Source: Pegethrix bostrychoides GSE-TBD4-15B
GTDB lineage: Bacteria > Cyanobacteriota > Cyanobacteriia > Elainellales > Elainellaceae
Assembly: GCA_019359155.1 (NCBI GenBank)
Contig: JAHHHV010000083.1
Location: 1 to 64,000, forward strand
Direction: 5' to 3'
Length of the DNA: 64,000 nt
Shown piece after piece: positions 57,887 to 64,000 of the stretch; position 1 is the stretch's first letter; every line of letters begins with the position of its first letter. The translations under genes were made by a program, and so were the position numbers. The notes below the pieces were generated by a model. That model saw only the letters and a program-made list of their open reading frames with translations, ran no database searches and was not told the origin of the DNA.

Positions 57887-58615
57887 CTAGTTTAACCCGT
57901 CTGCTCTGCCCGAATCTGTGCCAGCGCTCTCTGCGTCGTCGGATGATCCAACAATCCTGCCGGATGCTCTGCTCTGTGCCTGCTCTAACCACCAGCGAGT
58001 ACCTTGTGTATCGGTATGTGAATCGCCTAAAATTCGCTCGCGAATTGCCAAAGACTCTTGCAACAGCGGAATAGCCTCCTCAAAGTGATCGCGTTCTACA
58101 TAAGATGCACCTAAATTGTTCAGCCTGAGAGCAGTGTGATGCTCGGCACTAAGCTGGCTGCATCTGATGTTCAAGGCATTAAAATGGAACGGTTCTGCCT
58201 CACTGTAGTGGCCTTGAGCACTGTTGGTTGCACCCAGTTTAATTTGGTAATGGGTGCCGCCGTAGTTGTGCTGGATCTGGCTGCTGAAATCATTATGGAT
58301 ATTGACATGAATTTCTTCGGCTAGCTTTTGCGCTTCTGCCTTCAAGCTCGCGTCTTTATCCAAAACAGTATGTAGATATTCAGCCAGCCTTTGCTGATCC
58401 GCTGCCGAACCTGCTGCCGCGCTTTGCAGCAATTGATCCATTCCCGGCTTGCCCCGCAAACATTTCTCCCAGATTAGCTTGCCGAGCTGCTGCACCTTCT
58501 CCGGCAGCGTCTCAACTGCCTTTTTGCTCAGCTCTGAACCGATACCTTCGTAGAATTTACCGAGTACCGCCTTGGCGATCGGTGTCGCCAGCAGCAGCGT
58601 GATTTGTTCAATCAT
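57887..58615 (-). CDS. STAND N-terminal domain joined to TPR, NTPase deleted
   Basis: 242 residues. Residues 1-115 (MIEQITLLLATPIAKAVLGK, LPEKVQQLGKLIWEKCLRGK, IHVNIHNDFSSQIQHNYGG) form the N-terminal effector-associated domain that precedes NB-ARC/TPR proteins, including the one cut by the right window edge. Directly after it come two TPR units (AEHHTALRLNNLGASYVERD), with no NTPase between. The C-terminus GRIVGSSDDAESAG is read out of frame; the conserved tail DHPTTQRALAQIRAEQTG lies in another frame. It looks like a deletion derivative of a complete STAND gene and is probably non-functional. Confidence 0.7.
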   Translation of the reverse strand: MIEQITLLLATPIAKAVLGKFYEGIGSELSKKAVETLPEKVQQLGKLIWEKCLRGKPGMDQLLQSAAAGSAADQQRLAEYLHTVLDKDASLKAEAQKLAEEIHVNIHNDFSSQIQHNYGGTHYQIKLGATNSAQGHYSEAEPFHFNALNIRCSQLSAEHHTALRLNNLGASYVERDHFEEAIPLLQESLAIRERILGDSHTDTQGTRWWLEQAQSRASGRIVGSSDDAESAGTDSGRADGLN

Positions 58616-58927
58616 GGGGGATCACAGAACGCTTTCCACTGTTCTACCTCATTTGTCGGCGCTTTTCCGTAAAATTGGCAATCTTAGCCTTAAAGCATCA
58701 AGCTATCGCCCTCAACCTCCCGATATTTGACTTCAGAACTCGACCGTCGCCTCTTTTAGCTCCAGCGCCCCACTTCAAAGCTAAAATCACCAAGTTCCGA
58801 ACCCAAAGCTTGCACCTTTTTGCTCAATTCACCCAGCTCAGAACTCAAATCACCGAGCAAATTGCTCGAACAATTGACCTCTGAGCCGCAACGCTGCACC
58901 TCAAAGGCGCAACCTTCCACCTTTTTG
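58616..58927. other. Low-complexity stretch without a clear gene
   Basis: About 310 bp. Read leftward it encodes heptad-like words (SELGELSKKVQALGSELGDF) in a frame that overlaps the end of the next gene and ends at 58756. Whether it is translated is unclear; it could be the frameshifted 3' extension of the gene at 58928-59422. Confidence 0.35.
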
Positions 58928-59422
58928 CTAAATCGCTGCTCCTTCGAGCTTGATGCTAGCCGTCTGACTCTTGGGCTTGCGAGATTTGCGGGCAAAGCGC
59001 AGACCCAATTCATCCACCGCTGTCTCTAAACCCGTCCCCTCACCGCTCGCTTTGGCATAGGTATAGACCTGGAGCGCTGCCGCATAAGCCTCGCTGCCCA
59101 CCGCCAAGCAGGTATCATCTACGAGATCGTGCAACTGCGTCAGCGACATCAACACCGGGTAGAGCGCTTCAAAGAGCTGCACGTCTTTTTGCAACTCAGT
59201 CAGATCAAACGAGCGCGGCAGGAAGTCTGGGTTCTGTGTGGCTACCTCCATGGCTTTGCTGACAAAGGCGCGGCTCTTGTCGCCCATCTTGGGCAGCGAC
59301 TTGCGATCATCCGCAGAGAGATCAATCAAAAACGGCAGCTTGGCTTTAATGGTGGCAATGGCTGCCATCACGGCATCCCGGTCGGCTTGGCTCAACTGAG
59401 CGCTAATGGCTGTATTCGGCAT
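58928..59422 (-). CDS. Conserved-looking hypothetical protein
   Basis: 164 residues, soluble and helical. Words include QADRDAVMAAIATIKAKLPF, LSADDRKSLPKMGDKSRAFV and LMSLTQLHDLVDDTCLAVGS, ending in a basic segment (RFARKSRKPKSQT). No motif indicating catalysis is seen and I do not assign a family. It is followed on the same strand by a heptad-rich low-complexity stretch in another frame. A start at 59422 is natural, just upstream of a purine-rich segment. Confidence 0.65.
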   Translation of the reverse strand: MPNTAISAQLSQADRDAVMAAIATIKAKLPFLIDLSADDRKSLPKMGDKSRAFVSKAMEVATQNPDFLPRSFDLTELQKDVQLFEALYPVLMSLTQLHDLVDDTCLAVGSEAYAAALQVYTYAKASGEGTGLETAVDELGLRFARKSRKPKSQTASIKLEGAAI

Positions 59423-59473
59423 CGTAGAGACTCCTGGTAAACGTCAAATAAAGATGTCTCTAGACTTCCCGCT

Positions 59474-59722
59474 TTAGCCCAACGACAGATATTTTGTCGC
59501 CACGCTCATCCATTTGCCGGTCATTGGTTCTGGCTGTAGGGCAGTCCATTCATGGGCACTCACTACGCCGCGCAAATGTAGCGTTTGAATCATGCTGGTC
59601 ACGCCCCGTCGCGAACTCACCACAATCAATCGCACAGGTTCCTGCACAGGCACACTATCGCAATCCAACGGTGTATCGGGCGGCGGCGCTGCAAAGTGAT
59701 CTGATCGGAAATCTTCAGTCAT
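59474..59722 (-). CDS. Small hypothetical protein
   Basis: 82 residues, with a Pro/Asp-rich opening and a compact middle (PVRLIVVSSRRGVTSMIQTL, GVVSAHEWTALQPEP) ending WMSVATKYLSLG. No family is recognised. It lies 51 bp upstream of the previous gene on the same strand and is divergent from the XRE gene, so those two leftward genes may form a unit. Confidence 0.55.
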   Translation of the reverse strand: MTEDFRSDHFAAPPPDTPLDCDSVPVQEPVRLIVVSSRRGVTSMIQTLHLRGVVSAHEWTALQPEPMTGKWMSVATKYLSLG

Positions 59723-59825
59723 GAGTCTTACCTTTCAAGCATGTAGTCTACTAAGACATCATCTCATGTCTGTGGTCGCATCAGACAACATTTACTGACT
59801 CGCCATCCTTTGACAGGATTGGGGC

Positions 59826-60083
59826 ATGGGCAGGGCAAGTCAGGCACTTAAGCAAGTTTTAGAGCAATTTGGCATCAGCCAGAACAAGCTGGCGGTGACG
59901 CTTGGCATCGATCGCTCTGCTGTTTTTAAATGGGTACATGAACAGCGTGACCCCAGCGGCGAAGCGATTGCCGAGATCACCAGAGCGCTGAATCAGCTCA
60001 ACCCCGCAGCCGCCAGAGCATTCATGCAGCAATACCTGGGAAATCTGATTAGCCCAGAGCCACCCGACTCAGAAGATGGATAG
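59826..60083 (+). CDS. XRE-family HTH regulator
   Basis: 85 residues. LKQVLEQFGISQNKLAVTLG and IDRSAVFKWVHEQRDPSGEA make a clear lambda-repressor-type HTH, followed by EITRALNQLNPAAARAFMQQ and an acidic end. No other domain is present. It is divergent from the small gene at 59.5-59.7 kb, whose promoter it may control. Confidence 0.88.
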   Translation: MGRASQALKQVLEQFGISQNKLAVTLGIDRSAVFKWVHEQRDPSGEAIAEITRALNQLNPAAARAFMQQYLGNLISPEPPDSEDG

Positions 60084-60155
60084 CAGAAAGCAGTCAAGGC
60101 AATGTTAGGCTCAGCGGTAAGGTCGCAGGCTTCAGGCTTCAAGACTCTGGACAAC

Positions 60156-60746
60156 CTACGCACCGCCGCTCAAAATCTGCTCGGCGCTCAGATGCAAGTG
60201 GGGGAATTGGACAGAGATGATGCAGTCTGGACTGCGAAAAACGCCGACTTCCACGTATTGCTCAGCCGCGAGCTGCAAGATCGTGATCGTCTGCTGCTTT
60301 GAGTCAATTAGCCAATATTCCAGGACGCCAAGTTCTTGATATTGCTGGCGTTTGCGCTCATAGTCGCGTTTGCGATTGGCATCGCCGGGGCTAACGACTT
60401 CGGCAATCAAAATGGGCGGCGGCATGTCGCGAGTAATCGTCAGGCGTTTTTGGGTGAGAGCGAGATGTTCTGGACGCAGAATGACTAAGTCAGGAATGCG
60501 AGTTCTGGAATCGCCTGCTTGCAGCACAGGAACTTCGACCTCGCAGGTATGCGGATAAATTAAATTAAACGGAATGCCAGCATTGACTAGGAGCAGAAAC
60601 AGGTAGTTGGCGATGGCAACGGTTGCTCTTGACTCTGGCGGCAATTTTTTCAGCTCCCCATTGATGTACTCGTAACGCTGATCTGGCAAATTGCCTGCGT
60701 CGAGACTCAGATAGTCCTCAAACGAAATTTTTAATGCTTGAGTCAT
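60156..60746 (-). CDS. Uma2/DUF820 family putative endonuclease
   Basis: 196 residues. Family words: ISFEDYLSLDAGNLPDQRYE, YINGELKKLPPES, RIPDLVILRPEHLALTQKRL, PPILIAEVVSPGDANRKRDY (PD-(D/E)xK-like acidic centre), QQYQELGVLEYWLIDSKQQT and a C-terminal strand ending LHLSAEQILSGGA. It is full length for the family and distinct from the other two Uma2 proteins here. Confidence 0.92.
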   Translation of the reverse strand: MTQALKISFEDYLSLDAGNLPDQRYEYINGELKKLPPESRATVAIANYLFLLLVNAGIPFNLIYPHTCEVEVPVLQAGDSRTRIPDLVILRPEHLALTQKRLTITRDMPPPILIAEVVSPGDANRKRDYERKRQQYQELGVLEYWLIDSKQQTITILQLAAEQYVEVGVFRSPDCIISVQFPHLHLSAEQILSGGA

Positions 60747-61279
60747 GGCTGACCGTCCTTGCTGGGCTGCTGGTTTTGCGGGTTATAGCGTTCTGTCAGG
60801 TCTTTATGGATCATTATTCTTCAAGAATCGATGAATGTTTAACTCAGATCTTGCAGCCTTCTCAATTAGCGCCACAGTCCGCCCGCGAGTGAACTGCGGG
60901 CTAATGGGGGCAAGTCTTCTAAAGAAGACTAAATCGGCGTTTCAGTTTGTTTGAGTTCACTTCAGTGAACTTGCTTCGATAGCCCGCAGTTCACTCGCGG
61001 GCGGTTATTGCAATTGGTGCAAGATCTCAGTTAACCACCTGCGAGATCAGAATCTCAACGTCTTGCTCCACAAACTGGGAGAGTCCTTCAAGATGAAGCG
61101 CTTATTTCATCGTGGACAATCTGGAGTCGAATCAGCTTGGGGTGGGTTTGTTCGTCTTCTTTCAATCAGTCCCCTTAGTTTAGCCGGTCTGCTCTGCCTG
61201 AATCTGCGCCAACACTGCCTGCGTCGCCGGGTGATCCGACAGGTCTGCTGCTTGCCCTACGCCAATGGCCTGTTTCGAC
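60747..61279. other. Gene-free region with an inverted-repeat element and gene debris
   Basis: It holds the 127-bp inverted-repeat element (60879-61005), then a patch of joined fragments: a vapB-like end (about 61025-61075), a HicB-like end (about 61080-61165) and a TPR-tail repeat (61180-61260). No intact gene is seen. Confidence 0.7.
60879..61005. mobile_element. 127-bp MITE-like inverted-repeat element
   Basis: The first 25 bases (60879-60903, containing GCCCGCGAGTGAACTGCGGG) are exactly complementary to 60981-61005. The interior has two smaller palindromes, AGTCTTCT-AA-AGAAGACT and GTTCACT-TC-AGTGAAC. It is coding-free and would fold into a branched hairpin. It resembles short intergenic repeats found in many cyanobacterial genomes; mobility is inferred. 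Confidence 0.75.
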
Positions 61280-61513
61280 CTAATCAGGGCGATCCTCAGT
61301 AAACTGGTTGATTGCTTCGACAATACCTTCGGAGTAGGGTTCCAACACAGTTGCTGCAACATGCAGGTCGGCGAGGGCTTGGCTAAATTCTTCGGAATTG
61401 GGGTCAGCAGATTGCAGGACTTCAATGGCTCTCATCGCTTGCTCTAGCTGCGGACGGTATTCGGCGATGTGGCGTTTTAGACTGGTCAACGACTTTTCAA
61501 ATAAAGCAATCAT
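61280..61513 (-). CDS. Small coiled-coil hypothetical protein
   Basis: 77 residues, nearly all helical: MIALFEKSLTSLKRHIAEYR, QLEQAMRAIEVLQSADPNSE and ALADLHVAATVLEPYSEGIV. Its ATG would overlap by four bases the restored stop of the preceding small gene, so the two were probably coupled. No known family is recognised. It ends close to the TPR-tail repeat at 61.2 kb. Confidence 0.6.
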   Translation of the reverse strand: MIALFEKSLTSLKRHIAEYRPQLEQAMRAIEVLQSADPNSEEFSQALADLHVAATVLEPYSEGIVEAINQFTEDRPD

Positions 61514-61703
61514 CGGTTGAGCCTCCGTTCGAGTTTGGTGATTTGCTGACGACAGTTGAGACTGTCTTTTCCCAATGCAGAATCAATCCCTGATCTTGCT
61601 CCTCTATTGACTTGCTGCGTTCACGGGCAAGTTTTTCTAGATGTTCTTCGAGTGCCCGACATTGACCTTCTAACTGTTTACGATAGTCTTTATTTTTGGT
61701 CAT
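61497..61703 (-). CDS. Small coiled-coil protein, probably frameshifted
   Basis: 68 residues as read. DYRKQLEGQCRALEEHLEKL is followed by ARERSKSIEEQDQGLILHWE, a pattern of short charged helical proteins. After HWEK the frame gives VSTVVSKSPNSNGG, which looks non-native. A shift of one base yields RQQITKLERRLNR and a TGA that overlaps the next ATG. The intact gene would thus end at 61510. Sequencing error or true decay cannot be distinguished. Confidence 0.55.
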   Translation of the reverse strand: MTKNKDYRKQLEGQCRALEEHLEKLARERSKSIEEQDQGLILHWEKTVSTVVSKSPNSNGGSTDDCFI

Positions 61704-61745
61704 GTTTTACGCATCAGCCGCTCTACTAATTTTCGCAGAATCCGG

Positions 61746-63731
61746 CTATCCATTGGTCAGCTCTTTCAAAACCGCCTGCGTCGCTGGATGATCCGACAGT
61801 TCCGCTGCTCGCCCTGCCTCAACTGCCTGCTGCAACAAGTCCCGGAAATTCCCCCAAACCGTTTGCGTATTCGGATGATTCTCGCCTAACTTCTCTAGGA
61901 AAATTGCGAGCGTTTGCAGATAGAGCGGTTCTGCCTCACTGTAGCGCCCTTGAGACTCGTACAACGCTGCCAGATTGTTGAGGCTTGAGGCCGTGTCGGG
62001 ATGCTCTGCCCCAAGCTGGCTGCGTCTGATGTTGAGCGCATCGAGATAGAGCGGTTCTGCCTCTCCATAGCGCCCTTGAGACTTGTACAACAATGCCAGA
62101 TTGTTGAGGCTTGTGGCAGTGGAGGGATGCTCTGCCCCAAGCTGGCTGCGTCTGATGTTGAGCGCATCGAGATAGAGCGGTTCTGCCTCTCCGTAGCGCC
62201 CTTGTGAATCGTACAACCCTGCCAGATTGTTGAGGCTTGTGGCCGTGTCGGGATGCTCTGTCCCAAGCTGGCTGCGTCTGATGTTGAGCGCATCGAGATA
62301 GAGCGGTTCTGCCTCTCCATAGCGCCCTTGTGAATCGTACAACCCTGCCAGATTGTTGAGGCTTGAAGCCGTGTCGGGATGCTCTGCCCCAAGCTGGCTG
62401 CGTCTGATGTTGAGCGCATCGAGATAGAGCGGTTCTGCCTCTCCATAGCGCCCTTGTGAATCGTACAACCCTGCCAGATTGTTGAGGCTTGTGGCCGTGT
62501 CGGGATGCTGCTTGCCAAACCGAGCTTCGGTCATCTTCAGACAGTCACCATACCATCGCTCTGCCTGCTGCCAGAGGCTCTGTCCCGCGTAGAGTCGGGC
62601 GAGGCTGGTACGCGGCCAGAGACAATCTTCATTGCTGAGCAACGCCGAATAGAACGCAGCAGCTTCAATGTGCGGCATCGTGTTTTTGGTGCGGGCAAGG
62701 TCACTTAGCGTCACGGTCTGCGGAATCGTTTTGGCAACTTTCGTCATGGCCTGTGCAAACCCATGTTGCAGCGCTGCGGCAGTGGAGAACGCTTGCAGCT
62801 TAGCCGCAAAGAACTCACGAATCAACGAATGCAGCAGATACTCGCCCGTCTCCAGCGCCGATAGCAGCGAGCTACCCACCAGCGCTAAGTCCAGAGCATC
62901 TTCTAGGTCTTCCTCATCCCACTCTGGCAAGCAGTTCACAATCAGCGCTTTCGAGATCGGAGCCAGCCCAAACAGGCTCAGCAATCCGCCGAGCTGCTGT
63001 GCCGCCTCACTCAAGCCCTGCCAACTAATCTCAAAGGCTGCCGCCAAGCTATCGCGGTAGGGCATCTCTGGAGCCACCTGCTGAAAGGCTCTGGCGCTGA
63101 GCTTCTGGGCTTCTAGCCGACTGAGCAAGGTTGACAGCGTCAGGTTTGGATGCCGCGCCAGATGTCGCCCCACCAGCTCAATCCCCAGCGGCAACCGCCC
63201 CACCCACTCACAGAGTGTTCTGGCCGTCTCCGGTGCTGCCACCAGCCTCGCCTCACTGCCCACAAGCTGTCCCAACAGCTCTAGCGCCGCCGCCTGATCC
63301 AGCACGTCTAGCTCCAGTCGCTGCACCGGATGCCCCAACTTGGCTCTGGTGGTAATCAGCAGCCGAAACCGCGCGTCGGTGGGCAGATAAGGCCGCAGTT
63401 CTCCGTAAGCTTCAGCATCCCCCACATCATCCCAGACCAGCAATCTGGCTCCCTCTGGAATCGCGCTCAGCCACTCTCGGTAACACCACTGCACTTTATC
63501 TGCTGCATCAAAATCCTCCGGCGGAATGGATAGCCGCATTTCCTCGCTATACGCCAGCACCTTCACCACAAGCTGTGCTGCCGAGATCCACCAGATACCA
63601 CCGGGATAATCATCCCGATGTGCCTCAGCATAATGCCAAGCCAAGTCTGTTTTGCCAATGCCACCCATGCCCGTTGCTGCGGTGATTGCCAGTTGCTTAG
63701 ACTGTTGCAGCAGTTGGTGCAATTCCTGCAT
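61746..63731 (-). CDS. NB-ARC/TPR STAND NTPase, upstream part disrupted
   Basis: 661 residues from the first internal ATG; coding continues upstream in frame (SLIFVGREQK) to a TGA at 63830-63832. The NTPase has Walker A GMGGIGKT (21-28), Walker B LLVWDDV (97-103), a sensor-like RLLITTR and a GRLPLGIELVGRHL box. A helical STAND region is followed by six TPR units, four of them nearly identical (EAEPLYLDALNIRRSQLG), encoded by 126-bp DNA repeats. Similar proteins serve as ligand sensors that oligomerise, some in phage defence. The N-terminal domain is cut off by a frameshift and stop, so only a truncated form could be made. Confidence 0.85.
   Translation of the reverse strand: MQELHQLLQQSKQLAITAATGMGGIGKTDLAWHYAEAHRDDYPGGIWWISAAQLVVKVLAYSEEMRLSIPPEDFDAADKVQWCYREWLSAIPEGARLLVWDDVGDAEAYGELRPYLPTDARFRLLITTRAKLGHPVQRLELDVLDQAAALELLGQLVGSEARLVAAPETARTLCEWVGRLPLGIELVGRHLARHPNLTLSTLLSRLEAQKLSARAFQQVAPEMPYRDSLAAAFEISWQGLSEAAQQLGGLLSLFGLAPISKALIVNCLPEWDEEDLEDALDLALVGSSLLSALETGEYLLHSLIREFFAAKLQAFSTAAALQHGFAQAMTKVAKTIPQTVTLSDLARTKNTMPHIEAAAFYSALLSNEDCLWPRTSLARLYAGQSLWQQAERWYGDCLKMTEARFGKQHPDTATSLNNLAGLYDSQGRYGEAEPLYLDALNIRRSQLGAEHPDTASSLNNLAGLYDSQGRYGEAEPLYLDALNIRRSQLGTEHPDTATSLNNLAGLYDSQGRYGEAEPLYLDALNIRRSQLGAEHPSTATSLNNLALLYKSQGRYGEAEPLYLDALNIRRSQLGAEHPDTASSLNNLAALYESQGRYSEAEPLYLQTLAIFLEKLGENHPNTQTVWGNFRDLLQQAVEAGRAAELSDHPATQAVLKELTNG
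61900..62515 (-). repeat. 126-bp tandem repeats encoding TPR units
   Basis: Four near-identical 126-bp units, with more diverged units at each end, each encoding one 42-residue TPR. High DNA identity indicates recent expansion, and unit number is probably variable between strains. Confidence 0.9.
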
Positions 63732-63963
63732 CTTCTGCTCTCGACCGACAAAGATCAGAGAGCCGAGGCCGGGGGCGATGTAGTAGGGGGTGCTAATCTT
63801 TGTCTGTGCCCCTCCAGACGACTCCAGTCAATCGGAGTTTGGTGGGGCAGAGGGCGCAGGATAATAATGCTGGTTGATAGTGCCCGCTTGATTCACTGTG
63901 CCGCCAGAAATATCGTTCTGATAGTTTGTGCCGCCGTAGTTGTTCTGGACTGGGCTGCTGAAA

Positions 63964-64000
63964 TCATTTATGTATATTGACATGAATTTCTTCGGCCAGC
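63964..64000 (-). pseudogene. 3' end of the STAND N-terminal domain, frameshifted
   Basis: Partial at the window edge. It reads LAEEIHVNIH in register with the 57.9-58.6 kb protein, then hits TGA at 63964-63966 because one extra A (CATAAATGA against CATAATGA) shifts the frame. The continuing sequence in the shifted frame (FSSPVQNNYGGTNYQND) is intact until the stop at 63830. The domain was therefore once fused to the NB-ARC/TPR gene. Confidence 0.75.

Larger units (their letters stand above)
56248..61825 (-). repeat. Dispersed family of TPR-gene tail repeats (six copies)
   Basis: Copies lie at about 56248-56290, 56658-56738, 57411-57480, 57889-57970, 61180-61260 and 61746-61825, all in the same orientation. 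The full form encodes, leftward, LSDHPxTxAxxAQIRAEQTG followed by a stop and a TAGTTTA-like spacer. Only the 61746 copy is clearly in frame with its upstream gene. Three copies end 28-36 bp before an antitoxin start, so the repeats punctuate the toxin-antitoxin series. Confidence 0.8.

Noticed and set aside
58675-58884. Small rightward frame with repeated FRTQS-like words
   Set aside because: Low-complexity shadow of the leftward heptad-like stretch; no ribosome-binding site or homology.
61900-62515. Possible CRISPR array from regular repeats
   Set aside because: The units are contiguous coding repeats of 126 bp without unique spacers.
61895-62518. 207-codon leftward frame with repeated SLGQSIPTRPQAS words
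   Set aside because: It is an out-of-frame reading of the 126-bp TPR repeats; the TPR frame is clearly the real one.

Overview
The window reads as chromosome of a cyanobacterium. The evidence is a set of lineage-typical genes (a ClpS plus DUF2103 pair, DUF3110, DUF3288, DUF4278 and DUF4336 proteins, an EGY-like site-2 protease, a LabA-like NYN protein, TamB/DUF490, and separate GlyQ), together with abundant Uma2/DUF820 genes, NB-ARC fusions to WD40 or TPR repeats, and tRNA genes without encoded CCA. A filamentous, non-heterocystous form is plausible, but the sequence does not fix the genus.

Layout. (1) 1-11,690 is AT-richer accessory DNA: a PPC-domain protein, a secreted TPR protein, a giant HTH/NB-ARC/14xWD40 STAND protein with a duplicated P-loop, a membrane TPR protein, a complete XamI-type restriction-modification operon, an orphan gene and a Uma2 gene. 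It ends at a 46-nt 3' fragment of tRNA-Phe(GAA), the signature of the distal end of an island integrated in a tRNA-Phe gene. (2) 11,690-19,244 is a compact mobile element lying between that fragment and the 3' end of an intact tRNA-Glu(UUC). It carries two related tyrosine recombinases, an excisionase-like HTH protein, an XRE repressor with paired operators, small phage-type genes and a zinc-ribbon/TOPRIM/RepA-like primase-helicase. The 3' part of the primase-helicase gene contains at least nine copies of an 8-bp iteron and a 52-bp palindrome, so it may also hold a replication origin. No capsid, terminase or conjugation gene is visible. (3) 19,384-55,272 is mostly core genome: protease, TamB, ClpS, M48 protease, MgtC, Hsp20, GlmU, sulfurtransferase, calcium/proton exchanger, GlyQ and FtsI. 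It is interrupted by an IS30 relic, a damaged GST gene, a palindrome-rich spacer (40.55-40.92 kb) and an ATPase-DUF4276 pair with the layout of a two-gene defence system. (4) 55,355-64,000 is a second accessory zone. Leftward-transcribed toxin-antitoxin pairs (HicAB, VapBC and a decayed HicAB) are separated by repeated copies of the 3' tail of a TPR gene. Beyond them are a TPR protein that lost its NTPase, a Uma2 gene, a 127-bp inverted-repeat element, a scrambled patch of antitoxin fragments, and an NB-ARC/TPR gene broken by a frameshift and a stop at the right edge.

The candidates most worth following are the tRNA-bounded element with its in-gene iterons, the repeat-punctuated toxin-antitoxin cassette series, and the ATPase-DUF4276 pair.
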